A program made the position numbers and the translations under genes. A model generated the notes under the pieces. The model ran no database searches, was not told the DNA's origin, and was given only the letters and a program-made list of their open reading frames with translations. A stretch of DNA of 64,000 bases. Origin: SG8-30 sp964406445 (GTDB taxonomy: Bacteria; Pseudomonadota; Gammaproteobacteria; Steroidobacterales; Steroidobacteraceae). Shown here piece after piece: positions 16,718 to 25,410 of the stretch (its first letter is position 1; each line of letters opens with the position of its first letter). The DNA lies in contig CAYORU010000006.1 of NCBI GenBank assembly GCA_964406445.1, forward strand, positions 84,738-148,737, in the 5' to 3' direction.

Positions 16718-17551
16718 CTACTGCTGCCGCTCCCGCCAGGTCCGCCGCGGCCGCGGCGGCTCGCCCGAGACGTTCACCGCAACCTGCATGTCCTCCTCGC
16801 CGCCGCCCCGGCGCACCCCGCGCACGGGTCCGGCGTCCAGGTAGTCGCGGCCGACCGCGAGCCGGCAGTGCTGCGGCCCGGCAACCGTGCCGTGGGTGAC
16901 GTCGATGCTGAACCAGCCCCGCTCGGCGCCGAGCCAGGCATCCGCCCAGGCGTGGCTCGCCACGCTCGACTCGCCGGTGTGGAAGTAGCCGCTGACGTAG
17001 CGGGCCGGGATGCCGGCCAGCCGGCAGACCGAGGCGAACAGGTGGGCGTGGTCCTGGCACACGCCCCGGCCGAGCGCGAGCGCCTCGGCGGCGTCGTGGT
17101 CGACCGTGGTCACGCCCGGTTCCCAGACCACCGCGCCGCGGATCTCGTCGGCGAGCGCCAGCAGGCCCTCTTCCTTCGACAGCGCGTCGCGGCCGTGCCG
17201 CCCGGCGAGCGCGACGATCGCCGCGTCGGGGCGCGTCAGGCGGGTGTCCGCGAGGAACGCCAGCGGCGAGAGTCCACCCGCCTCGGGAGGCACGCTGCCC
17301 TCGGCGTCGCTGGTGTCCACCACGCCCTCGGCGACGAGGTGGATCTCCTCGACGGGCTCGTCGATCGTGACGAGGTGGGTCACGTTGCCGAAGGCGTCGA
17401 CCTGCTCGACCTGCCGGCCGGGCGACGCCACCCGCCAGCGCAGCGTGCGCTGCAGCACCTCCGGCCGCGGCGTGAGCCGCACGATCTGCACCGAATGCTC
17501 CACGCGGCGGCTGTAGCGGTAGATCGTCTCGTGGCGGATGGACAGCAGCAC
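16718..17551 (-). CDS. Transglutaminase-like cysteine protease of the Anbu operon
   Basis: The 277-residue product has the bacterial transglutaminase N-terminal domain (about 1-85, starting LLSIRHETIYRYSRRVEHS) and the papain-like core with catalytic Cys in GRGVCQDHAHLF, His in SHAWADAWL and Asp in FSIDVTHG. It starts with GTG directly after the alpha-E stop (TGAGTG). In Anbu operons this protein is thought to act on or with a small peptide made by the ATP-grasp/alpha-E pair; that role is inference from conserved clustering. Confidence 0.9.
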   Translation of the reverse strand: MLLSIRHETIYRYSRRVEHSVQIVRLTPRPEVLQRTLRWRVASPGRQVEQVDAFGNVTHLVTIDEPVEEIHLVAEGVVDTSDAEGSVPPEAGGLSPLAFLADTRLTRPDAAIVALAGRHGRDALSKEEGLLALADEIRGAVVWEPGVTTVDHDAAEALALGRGVCQDHAHLFASVCRLAGIPARYVSGYFHTGESSVASHAWADAWLGAERGWFSIDVTHGTVAGPQHCRLAVGRDYLDAGPVRGVRRGGGEEDMQVAVNVSGEPPRPRRTWRERQQ

Positions 17552-18499
17552 TCAGTTCACCGTGGATACGAGGAAGTCGCGGGCGATGCGCCGCCCGAGG
17601 TCGGCGACGCGGCCCATGAAGTCGGCGAGGAACTCGTGGAAGCCGTCCTCGGCGATCACGTCGATGCGGCCGTAGCGCAGCAGGGCGTGCAGCTCGCCGG
17701 CCCGGCGCAGCGTCTCGCCGGCCTGCTGGTTGGCGACCGACTGCAGGTGCGCGTCGATCTCGGACACGCAGCGGTGCAGCGAGCGCGGCGTGTCCGGCCG
17801 CAGCACCAGCAGCTCGGCGACGCGCAGCGGGGTGATGCGGTCGCGGTACACCTTGCGGTAGATCTCGAAGCCGGAGACGGAGAACAGCAGCGCGCTGTAG
17901 CGGTAGTAGTCCACGGCGGTCGTCGCGGCGATGCCCTGCGGTGCGAGCATCCGGAACTGCACGTCGAGGATGCGGGCGGTGTTGTCGGCGCGCTCGAGGA
18001 AGGTGCCGATGCGGGTGAAGTCGAAGCCCTCGTCGCGCAGCATCGTGCCGAGCGTGACGCCACGCGCGAGGTGCGACCTGAGCTTGATCCACTCCAGGAA
18101 ATCGAGGAGTCCGTCGGTGCTCAGCTCGTGCCGCGAGCGGGCCGCGAGCTCGAGCCAGGTCGAGTTGATCGTCTCCCAGAGCTCGGAGGTCAGCGTGCCC
18201 CGCACCGCGCGCGCGTTCTCGCGGGCGAGCCGCAGGTTGGCGACGATGCTGCCGGGATTGTGCGGATCGAAGGCCACGAAGCGCACGACCCGGTCGGGCG
18301 AGATGGCCCCGCCGCGATCCCGGTAGGCCTCCAGCTGGCCGATGATCGCGAGCGTGCCGGCCCAGCCCCGGTCGACCTCCTCGGGGGCCCGCGGCAGAAG
18401 CGAGGTGCGAACGTTCACCTGCAGCATGCGCGCGAGGTTCTCGGCGCGCTCGATGTAGCGCGACATCCAGAACAGGTGGTCGGCGGTGCGGCTGAGCAT
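17552..18499 (-). CDS. Alpha-E domain protein of the Anbu operon
   Basis: The 315-residue all-helical product begins MLSRTADHLFWMSRYIERAENLARML, the hallmark of the alpha-E (DUF403) family. It contains further paired Arg/Glu helices such as GTFLERADNTARILDVQF. Its ATG overlaps the ATP-grasp stop (TGATG), so the two proteins are probably made in equal amounts and function together, as in other genomes. The biochemical role is not established; it may be partner or substrate carrier of the ATP-grasp enzyme. Confidence 0.92.
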   Translation of the reverse strand: MLSRTADHLFWMSRYIERAENLARMLQVNVRTSLLPRAPEEVDRGWAGTLAIIGQLEAYRDRGGAISPDRVVRFVAFDPHNPGSIVANLRLARENARAVRGTLTSELWETINSTWLELAARSRHELSTDGLLDFLEWIKLRSHLARGVTLGTMLRDEGFDFTRIGTFLERADNTARILDVQFRMLAPQGIAATTAVDYYRYSALLFSVSGFEIYRKVYRDRITPLRVAELLVLRPDTPRSLHRCVSEIDAHLQSVANQQAGETLRRAGELHALLRYGRIDVIAEDGFHEFLADFMGRVADLGRRIARDFLVSTVN

Positions 18500-19911
18500 C
18501 AGGCCTCCAGCACCCAGGTGTCCTTGGTGCCGCCGCCCTGCGAGGAGTTGACGACGAGCGATCCTGCGCGCAGCGCGACCCGGGTCAGCCCGCCGGGCAC
18601 GACGCGCACGTCGCGACCGGAGAGCACGAACGGCCTGAGGTCGATGTGCCGGGGCGCCAGGCCCTCGTCGACGAAGGTCGGGCAGGTCGACAGCGCCAGC
18701 GTCGGCTGCGCGATGTAGCGCTCCGGATGCGCCTCGATCAGCGCGCGGAAGCGCTCGCGTTCCTCGCGGGTCGACCGCGGCCCGATGAGCATGCCGTAGC
18801 CGCCGGCGCCGTGCACTTCCTTGACCACCAGCTCCTCGAGGTGGGCGAGCGCGTGCGCACGGTCCTCCTCGCGGCGCAGGATGAAGGTCGGCACGTTGGC
18901 GATGACCGGCTCCTCGCCGAGGTAGAAGCGGATCATGTCCGGCACGTAGGGATAGATGGACTTGTCGTCGGCGACGCCGGTGCCGATGGCGTTGGCGACC
19001 GTCACGTTGCCGGCGCGATAGGCCGCGAGCAGCCCGGGCACGCCGAGCATCGAGTCCGGGCGGAACGCGAGCGGATCCAGGAAGTCGTCGTCGATGCGAC
19101 GGTAGATCACGTGCACGCGCTGCGGGCCCTGCGTGGTGCGCATGAACACGTAGCCGTCGCGGACGAACAGGTCCTGTCCCTCGACCAGCTCGATGCCCAT
19201 CTGCTGCGCGAGGAAGGCGTGCTCGAAGTAGGCGCTGTTGGCGGCGCCCGGCGTCAGCAGCACCACCGTGGGATCCGACACGCCGGGGGGCGCAACGCTC
19301 CTCAGGTTGTCGAGCAGGATGTCGGGATAGTGCTCAACCGGCTCGACGGAGTAGTTCGCGAACAGCTCCGGGAAGAGCCGCATCATCACCTTGCGGTCCT
19401 CGAGCATGTAGGACACGCCGGAGGGCACGCGCAGGTTGTCCTCGAGCACCATGAACTCGCCTTCGCCGGCCCGGACGACGTCGATGCCGGCGATGTGCGC
19501 GTAGATGTCGCCCGGCACGTCGATGCCCTGCATCTCCGGGCGGTACTGGGTGTTGCACAGCACCTGCTCCGGCGGGATCCGGCCGGCCTTCAGGATCTCC
19601 TGGTCGTGGTAGATGTCGGCGATGAAGGCATTGAGCGCGGTCACCCGCTGCTTCAGGCCGCTGAACAGCAGGCGCCACTCGGCGGCGGTGATGATGCGCG
19701 GCACGACGTCGAAGGGAATGAGCCGCTCGGCGCCTGCATCCTCGCCATAGACCGCGAAGGTGATGCCGACCCGGCGGAACAGCAGGTCCGCCTCGGCGCG
19801 CTTCTCGGCCAGCCGTTCGGCCGGCATGCCGCCGAGCCACCGTTCGAATTCGCGATAGTGGCTGCGCACCCGGCCGTCGCCGTCGCGCATCTCGTCGAAG
19901 GCGGCGGTCAT
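18499..19911 (-). CDS. Circularly permuted ATP-grasp protein of the Anbu operon
   Basis: This is a predicted ATP-dependent carboxylate-amine ligase (DUF404/DUF407 fold). The 470-residue product starts MTAAFDEMRDGDGRVRSHYREF and contains the family blocks FDVVPRIITAAEWRLLFSGL, GEFMVLEDNLRVPSGVSYML, VVKEVHGAGGYGMLIG and the C-terminal GSLVVNSSQGGGTKDTWVLE. The start at 19911 gives this normal N-terminus; the frame continues upstream only through the inverted repeat at 19970-20061. It is the first gene of the ATP-grasp / alpha-E / transglutaminase / Anbu operon. Confidence 0.93.
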   Translation of the reverse strand: MTAAFDEMRDGDGRVRSHYREFERWLGGMPAERLAEKRAEADLLFRRVGITFAVYGEDAGAERLIPFDVVPRIITAAEWRLLFSGLKQRVTALNAFIADIYHDQEILKAGRIPPEQVLCNTQYRPEMQGIDVPGDIYAHIAGIDVVRAGEGEFMVLEDNLRVPSGVSYMLEDRKVMMRLFPELFANYSVEPVEHYPDILLDNLRSVAPPGVSDPTVVLLTPGAANSAYFEHAFLAQQMGIELVEGQDLFVRDGYVFMRTTQGPQRVHVIYRRIDDDFLDPLAFRPDSMLGVPGLLAAYRAGNVTVANAIGTGVADDKSIYPYVPDMIRFYLGEEPVIANVPTFILRREEDRAHALAHLEELVVKEVHGAGGYGMLIGPRSTREERERFRALIEAHPERYIAQPTLALSTCPTFVDEGLAPRHIDLRPFVLSGRDVRVVPGGLTRVALRAGSLVVNSSQGGGTKDTWVLEA

Positions 19912-19969
19912 GGGCGGCGACGCATCCTCGGCGCTGGGGATGCCCGAGTGTAGCCACAAGGCGGAAAGA

Positions 19970-20061
19970 AGGGGACATTCCCTTGGAGTTTGTCGCAGCG
20001 TCGCCGCCCGTCGACGCCGGCAGTCCGTGCACCGGCGACAAACTCCAAGGGAATGTCCCCT
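19970..20061. repeat. REP-like inverted-repeat element 1 (92 bp)
   Basis: Two perfect 27-bp arms (19970-19996 and 20035-20061) face each other across a 38-bp loop that contains a smaller GCCGG/CCGGC hairpin. Each arm begins AGGGGACATTCCCTTGGAGT. The element lies between the divergent ATP-grasp and DUF2157 genes. The GGGGAC head resembles REP elements mobilised by REP-associated tyrosine transposases; no such transposase is in the window. Confidence 0.88.
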
Positions 20062-20135
20062 GAAGTTCTGGCGTTTCCCCATTGCGCACCGTCGCGGTGC
20101 AACGGATCATGGGTGTGCACCGGGAGAAGCCGTAG

Positions 20136-21296
20136 ATGAGCGGCCTGCACCACCGCGTTGACCAAGCCCTGCGCCGCTGGCAGGAGGCCGGCCTGCTCGA
20201 TGCGGCCACCGTCGGGCGCCTGCGGGCGCACGAGGCGGCGGCGCCGGCCCACACCGGCCGGACCGCGATCCTGGCCTTCGGCCTCGGCGCTCTGCTCGTC
20301 TCGGCAGGCCTGTTCCTGTTCATCGCGGCGAACTGGGACGAGCTGTCGCCCGCGGCGCGCTTCGGGATCGTGCTGGCCACGGTCGCCGCGCTTCACCTGG
20401 GCGGAGCCGTCGGCGGGCGCTTCAGCCCCGCGCTTGCCACGGCCCTGCATGCGGCGGGGACCGCGGCGCTCGGTGGCGGGATCTTCCTCTCGGGCCAGAT
20501 CTTCCACCTTCAGGAGCACTGGCCGCAGGCGCTGCTGCTGTGGGCGCTCGGCGCCGCCGTCGCGGCCGCCTTGCTGCGCGACGGGCCGCAGATACTGTGG
20601 CTCGCGGTGCTGGCGCCGGCGTGGCTGGTTGCCGAGTGGACCGCGCGATTCCCCTGGTACTCCGCCTTCGGCCGCGGCGGGGCCGAGTCGGTCGTCTCCT
20701 TCGGCCTCGTCGTGCTGAGCGTGGCCTACCTGTCGGCGCGGGGCCCGGGCCTCGAGGCCTCCTGGCGCCGCGCGCTTGCGTGGCTCGGCCAGCCCACGCT
20801 GATCGTCTTTGCGGCCGGGCTTGCGAGCGTGCGGGCGATCGACGTCGCCGAGCTCGCCGGCGACGGGCCGGCGCCCGCGCCGGTCGGCCTGCTCGCCGCC
20901 GGCTGGGCCTTGGCGATCGGGCTGCCGCTCGGGCTGGCGTGGCTGCTGCGCGGGCGCGAGGCCTGGCCTGTCGCGGCGGCCGCCGCGTTGGCGGGCGTCG
21001 TGGTGATGCTCGACCCGTCGGTCACGCCGCAGCGGCTGTTGATCTACCTGCTGTACGGGGCATGCTCCGTCGGCCTCGTCGCCTGGGGCCTGCGCGACCG
21101 CGACCGCGGCCGCGTGACGCTCGGCATCGGCGGCTTCACGTTGACCGTGTTCGCGTTCTACTTCTCGAGCCTGTTCGACATGCTCGGCCGGGCCGCGGGT
21201 CTCATGGGCATGGGCCTGCTGTTCATCGCCGGCGGCTTTGCGGCCGAGCGGGTGCGGCGGCGGCTGCTGGCGCGCCTCGAAGGAGAGCGGTCGTGA
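20136..21296 (+). CDS. DUF2157 multi-pass membrane protein
   Basis: The 386-residue product has a short N-terminal helical DUF2157 segment (HRVDQALRRWQEAGLLDAATVGRLRAHE, in parts) followed by about ten hydrophobic segments. Typical family sequences include LFLFIAANWDELSPAARFGI and IFLSGQIFHLQEHWPQALLL. It is translationally coupled (4-base overlap) to a GDYXXLXY protein, the usual pairing. Function unknown; an envelope role is likely from location only. Confidence 0.85.
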   Translation: MSGLHHRVDQALRRWQEAGLLDAATVGRLRAHEAAAPAHTGRTAILAFGLGALLVSAGLFLFIAANWDELSPAARFGIVLATVAALHLGGAVGGRFSPALATALHAAGTAALGGGIFLSGQIFHLQEHWPQALLLWALGAAVAAALLRDGPQILWLAVLAPAWLVAEWTARFPWYSAFGRGGAESVVSFGLVVLSVAYLSARGPGLEASWRRALAWLGQPTLIVFAAGLASVRAIDVAELAGDGPAPAPVGLLAAGWALAIGLPLGLAWLLRGREAWPVAAAAALAGVVVMLDPSVTPQRLLIYLLYGACSVGLVAWGLRDRDRGRVTLGIGGFTLTVFAFYFSSLFDMLGRAAGLMGMGLLFIAGGFAAERVRRRLLARLEGERS

Positions 21297-21793
21297 CGCT
21301 GCTCGCCAAGGGCCTGCTCGTCGCGGCGGTGCAGGTGCTGCTGGTGGCGGCCGTCGGCGGCGCGCTGCTCTACGAGCGCCACGCGCTGCCGCGGGTCTGG
21401 GTGCTCACCACCGGCGTCGACCCGGTGCTGCCGATCCGCGGCCGCTACGTCTCGCTGCGGCTCGTGGTCGAACCGCGCGGGGAACTGCCCGAAGACACCG
21501 AGCGGGAGCGCTGGTCGGTGGTCGAGACGACGCTGGCGGCCGCGGACGGTAGGCTGGTGGCTACCGTGCTGCCCAGGACCGAGGCCGAGGCGACTTGGGG
21601 GTGGCGAGGCCAGGCGATCCAGCGAGTCGAGATGCCGGCCGGCGCGGGATGGGCGTTGGCCGAGCCGATCGCCTTCTTCCTGCCCGAGCACGCGCCCGAC
21701 CCGACCCGCCTCGAGCCGGGCCAGGAGCTTTGGGCCGAGGTGACCGTGCCACGCGACGGGCCGCCGCGGCCGATCCGGCTGGAAGTGCGGTAG
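21293..21793 (+). CDS. GDYXXLXY domain protein
   Basis: The 166-residue product starts at a GTG overlapping the DUF2157 stop. It has one N-terminal membrane anchor (LLVAAVQVLLVAAVGGALLY) and then an extracytoplasmic domain with VLPIRGRYVSLRL, the degenerate form of the family motif GDYxxLxY, and a C-terminal ELWAEVTVPRDG. The two genes form a common gammaproteobacterial membrane pair of unknown function. Confidence 0.83.
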   Translation: MTLLAKGLLVAAVQVLLVAAVGGALLYERHALPRVWVLTTGVDPVLPIRGRYVSLRLVVEPRGELPEDTERERWSVVETTLAAADGRLVATVLPRTEAEATWGWRGQAIQRVEMPAGAGWALAEPIAFFLPEHAPDPTRLEPGQELWAEVTVPRDGPPRPIRLEVR

Positions 21794-21811
21794 GCAGACC
21801 CGAGAAACCAG

Positions 21812-21908
21812 AGGGGACGTTCGCTTCGAGTTTGTCCCGGACTGCAGGAGACATTCACCTCGAGTCGGCATCGCTCGCCCGCGCACAAACTCGAGGCGAA
21901 CGTCCCCT
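21812..21908. repeat. REP-like inverted-repeat element 2 with nested third copy
   Basis: The arms 21812-21835 and 21885-21908 are complementary over 24 bp with one mismatch (head AGGGGACGTTCGC). Imperfect flanking AGAAAC copies extend the similarity. The loop holds a third, degenerate direct copy at 21846-21865 (AGGAGACATTCACCTCGAGT). It lies between convergent gene ends and may also act as a transcription barrier. Confidence 0.82.
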
Positions 21909-21934
21909 GCAGTTTCTGCGGCTTGCGGAGGATC

Positions 21935-23116
21935 CTAGCCCAGGATCTTCTCCCGCCGGTACAGCCGCCCGGCGAGCCAGGTGAGCGCGAGGCCCACCGC
22001 CAGCGTCGAGGCGACCGAGATCGCCGCGTAGGCGGCCGGCAGCGGCTCGTCGCGCAGCAGGCCCTGGATCAGCAGGTGCTGCGACAGGCTCGGCACGGCC
22101 ATCAGCGGCGCGCTCGCGCGCACGTCGAGCAGGCCCGCGATGGCGATCGGCAGCGTGGGCACCACCAGCACGACACCGAGCCAGGTCTGGGCCTCCTTGT
22201 AGCTGCGCGTGAACGAGGCCACCACGGTCAGCAGCGCCGCGCCGACCACGACGAAGGGCAGCGTCGCCGCGAACAGCGCCAGCCCGACGCCGAGGCCGAA
22301 GTTCGCCGACATGCCGATGTCCTCGAGCGGGACCCGGTGCACGGACAGGCCGAGCGTCGCCACCACGAGCCCGAGCGCGATCGCCATGAAGCACGCGGAG
22401 GCCAGGATCTTCCCGTAGATGAGGTGCTCCCTCGGCACCGGCGAGGTGAGCAGCGGCTCGAGCGAGCCGCGCTCGCGCTCGCCGGCCGTCGCGTCCACGG
22501 CGAGCGACAGCCCGCCGACCAGCGTCACCACCAGCACGAGGTAGGACAGCATCCCGAGCACCAGCGTCGCGCGCGAGGTCGGCGTGGACAGGTCGATCTC
22601 GTCCACGACGATCGGCTGCAGCAGGACCGGCGAGAGGCCGCGCGCCTGCAGCCTCAGCGCCGCGAGCGTCGCGGACTGGCCCAGGACGACCGCGCGGACG
22701 CGGCTCGCGCGGCGGTCGGCCTTGCCGTTCGAGCCGTCGGCGTGCAGGGTCACCGCGGCCGGCTCGCCCGCGAGCAGGCGCGTGCCGAAGTCCCCCGGGA
22801 TCGCGAGCACGACCAGCTCCCCGTCGGACTCGATCCATGCGGCGATGTCCGCTGCGTCGCCGTCGCGAAGCGTCACCGCCAGTCCCTGCTGGCGCAGCTG
22901 CTGGACGAGCTGCGGCGCGTGGTCGGCGCCGGCGACCGTGACCGGGATGGCGTCGTCGAGCGCGGTCACCGACTGCCTCAGGGACAGGCTCAGCACGAGC
23001 ACCAGCAGCAACGGGCCTAGCACCGGCCCCATGAGCAGGCTCGAGGCCAGCGCCCGGCGGTCGCGCAGCGTCTCGAGGAGCTCCTTGCGGGCGACGGCGC
23101 GCAGGGTTTCGATCAT
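21935..23116 (-). CDS. ABC-2 type permease (NatB-like)
   Basis: This is the membrane subunit of an ABC exporter. The 393-residue product has an N-terminal membrane helix after METLRAVARKELLETLRDRR-like sequence, a periplasmic domain (about 50-185) and five or six hydrophobic segments from about 190 onward, with ATAGERERGSLEPLLTSPV, the usual ABC-2 coupling signature. It overlaps the ATPase stop (ATGA). The substrate may be sodium, as in NatAB, or a lipid or peptide; this cannot be decided from sequence. Confidence 0.88.
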   Translation of the reverse strand: MIETLRAVARKELLETLRDRRALASSLLMGPVLGPLLLVLVLSLSLRQSVTALDDAIPVTVAGADHAPQLVQQLRQQGLAVTLRDGDAADIAAWIESDGELVVLAIPGDFGTRLLAGEPAAVTLHADGSNGKADRRASRVRAVVLGQSATLAALRLQARGLSPVLLQPIVVDEIDLSTPTSRATLVLGMLSYLVLVVTLVGGLSLAVDATAGERERGSLEPLLTSPVPREHLIYGKILASACFMAIALGLVVATLGLSVHRVPLEDIGMSANFGLGVGLALFAATLPFVVVGAALLTVVASFTRSYKEAQTWLGVVLVVPTLPIAIAGLLDVRASAPLMAVPSLSQHLLIQGLLRDEPLPAAYAAISVASTLAVGLALTWLAGRLYRREKILG

Positions 23117-23844
23117 TCGAGGCCTTCCCGCAGGCCGAGCACGGCGACGAAGGCCTCCTCGAGCGTCGCGCCGCCGAAGCGGGCCTGCAGCTCGGCCGGA
23201 GTGCCGGAGCCGGCCACCCGGCCGTGGTCGACGATCACGATCTCGTCGCAGAGCGCCGCCACTTCCTGCATCACGTGGCTCGAGAACAGCACGCAGTGGC
23301 CGGCGTTCCTCAGGCCGAGGATGAGCTCCCGCAGCGCGCGCGTGGCCATGACGTCGAGGCCGTTGGTGGGCTCGTCGAGGATGACCGTCGGCGGCGAATG
23401 CACGAGCGCGCGAGCGAGGGCGACCTTGGTCCGCTGGCCTTGCGAGAAGCCCTTGGCGCGACGGTCGGCGAACTCGCCCATGCCGAGCTGGTCGACGAGC
23501 GCGTCCACGCGCCGCGCCAGCGCCGCGCCTTTCATGCCGTGCAGCTCGCCGAAGTAGCGGACGTTCTCGCGCGCCGTGAGCTGCGGATAGATCCCCGCGG
23601 CATGCGGCAGCACGCCGATGCGCCGGCGCACGCCGAGCGGATCGGCGGCGACGTCGAGGCCGTCCACCGCCGCGCGCCCGGCATCGGCGCCGAGCACGGT
23701 GTAGAGGATCCTCAGGGTCGTGGACTTGCCGGCGCCGTTCGGGCCCAGCAGGCCCGTGATGCGTCCGTCCCCGGCGCGGAAGCTCACGTCGCGCACCGCC
23801 TCGACCGCGCCGAAGCGCTTGACCAGGTTTTCCACCTCGATCAC
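23113..23844 (-). CDS. ABC transporter ATP-binding protein (NatA-like)
   Basis: This is the ATPase of the exporter formed with the downstream permease. The 243-residue product has Walker A GPNGAGKSTTLRIL, Q-loop region GVLPHAAGIYPQLTARENV, signature FSQGQRTKVALARAL (a variant of LSGGQ), Walker B VILDEPTNGLD and the switch His in LFSSHVMQEV. It starts at a GTG that overlaps the hydrolase stop (GTGA). Hydrolase, ATPase and permease therefore form one coupled unit. Confidence 0.92.
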   Translation of the reverse strand: MIEVENLVKRFGAVEAVRDVSFRAGDGRITGLLGPNGAGKSTTLRILYTVLGADAGRAAVDGLDVAADPLGVRRRIGVLPHAAGIYPQLTARENVRYFGELHGMKGAALARRVDALVDQLGMGEFADRRAKGFSQGQRTKVALARALVHSPPTVILDEPTNGLDVMATRALRELILGLRNAGHCVLFSSHVMQEVAALCDEIVIVDHGRVAGSGTPAELQARFGGATLEEAFVAVLGLREGLE

Positions 23845-25319
23845 GGGGCGCCGCCGTTGAATCCGAGGAAGAAGGGCGGCGGCCCGACCTCCTCGACACA
23901 GGCGGCATCCAGGCCGCGGGCGGTCCCGGCCTCGAGGAAGCGCCGCAGCAGGCGCTGCGCGCAGGCGAGCCCGAGCTGCAGGTGGCCCTGGCCCTCGAAC
24001 ACGACGTGCAGGTGGTCGCGGAAGCCGGCGGCCGCCGCCGCTCCGTAGCCAGGCGGCGTGACGGGATCGAGGCTGCCCGACAGCACGAGGGCCGGCATGT
24101 CCGAGGCGAGCGGCGCGCGCAGGTCGTCGTCCAGCACGCCGCGCGGCCAGACGGAGCACATCGCCGCCAGGCCATCGAGCAGTTCGCCGCCGAGGTAGCT
24201 GTGGCCGAGCGCCTGCCGGTCGATGCCCGCCTCCTCCACGAACGGCAGGTCCTCCGTGCAGACGACCGAGTTGTGCATTCCATGGGCGATGCTGTCGTCG
24301 AGCGCCTCGCCCACCATCTCGGCCTGCGCGGCGAGCGGGGCGAGATTGCCGCGGGCCTCGGCCTCGTGGATGAGCAGCGGCAGCAGGCTCGCGGTCTGCG
24401 CGGAGTAGGACAGCAGCCTGACGGCGAGCGCGAGGTGGCTGCGTGCGAACGCGAGCCGTTTCTGCTCGCCGCTCACCGGGTCGGCCAGGCCGACGTCCAC
24501 CGGCCCGCGGGCGAGGCGTTCGCGCAGGGAATCGAACAGCGTGTCGAGGTTCCCGAAGCGCGCCGCGCAGGCGGCCTCGCCTGCGCAGCGCGCGAAGCCG
24601 GCCCTGAGCGCGGCCTCCGCGTCGAGCGCCATGCCCGGGCCCAGCGCGAGTCCCGGCGGCACCGAGGAGTCGAGCACGACGCTGCGGGTGCGCGCCGGGT
24701 AGCGCCGCGCGTAGTGCTGGGCGACGCGCGTGCCGTAGGAGCCGCCGTAGAGGTTGATCCGGGCGTAGCCCAGCGCGGCGCGGACCGCGTCGAGATCGCG
24801 CACCGCGAGACTGGTCGTGTAGAAGCGCGGGTCGCCGGGCAGCTTCGCGAGACAGTCCGTGGCGAGGGCCGCGAGCGCCTCCGGCGGCAGTTCCGGCTCG
24901 GCCCACGCGTCCTCGGGGATATCGCAGGCCAGCCGGTTGGAGCCGCCGGTGCCGCGTTGATCCACGAGCACCAGGTCGCGGGTGCGGCGCACGCCGGAGA
25001 GTGCGGGCAGCAGCGGGACGAAGGCGTCGCGCGCAGCCTGGCCGGGGCCGCCGGCCAGCAGGAACAAGGGGTCCGGCTCGGCACGCGTGCTGATCGCGGG
25101 GATCACCGCCACGGCGAGCCTGATGCGCCTGCCGCCGGGCGCGGCCGGGTCCTCGGGCACCTCGAGCGTGCCGCAGCGCGCCGCCACGGATCCGGCGCCC
25201 TGCGGGTGCTCGAGCCGGCAGGGCTCGAGCGCGATCCGCGGCCCGTTCGCCGTCGCGGGGCCGGCGAGCAGCGCAACGAACGCGGCGGCGGCCAGCCGGT
25301 GTGCAAGGTCGCGGACCAT
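23841..25319 (-). CDS. Secreted alpha/beta-hydrolase (tripeptidyl aminopeptidase-like)
   Basis: The 492-residue product has a signal peptide (about 1-24, ending GPATANG) and an alpha/beta-hydrolase fold: oxyanion region LLAGGPGQAARD, VLVDQRGTGGSN, nucleophile elbow GGSYGTR, acid in SGSLDPVTPP and His in GQGHLQLG. The order and C-terminal TAP-like region match secreted proline iminopeptidase/tripeptidyl peptidases. It is first in an operon with an ABC exporter, which suggests peptide processing in the periplasm linked to export, though that link is inference. It is divergent from mnmG. Confidence 0.86.
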   Translation of the reverse strand: MVRDLAHRLAAAAFVALLAGPATANGPRIALEPCRLEHPQGAGSVAARCGTLEVPEDPAAPGGRRIRLAVAVIPAISTRAEPDPLFLLAGGPGQAARDAFVPLLPALSGVRRTRDLVLVDQRGTGGSNRLACDIPEDAWAEPELPPEALAALATDCLAKLPGDPRFYTTSLAVRDLDAVRAALGYARINLYGGSYGTRVAQHYARRYPARTRSVVLDSSVPPGLALGPGMALDAEAALRAGFARCAGEAACAARFGNLDTLFDSLRERLARGPVDVGLADPVSGEQKRLAFARSHLALAVRLLSYSAQTASLLPLLIHEAEARGNLAPLAAQAEMVGEALDDSIAHGMHNSVVCTEDLPFVEEAGIDRQALGHSYLGGELLDGLAAMCSVWPRGVLDDDLRAPLASDMPALVLSGSLDPVTPPGYGAAAAAGFRDHLHVVFEGQGHLQLGLACAQRLLRRFLEAGTARGLDAACVEEVGPPPFFLGFNGGAP

Positions 25320-25410
25320 TCCCTGGCGATGCCTCCTCGGGGCGAGGGCAGGGCCGGCGCGCGGCCGGCGGCGCGCTAGAATGCCATGCCTTGTGCGGGT
25401 TGGAACCAGC

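Noticed and set aside
19912..20082. Longer N-terminus for the ATP-grasp gene
   Set aside because: The added residues are encoded by the inverted repeat and do not belong to the family.
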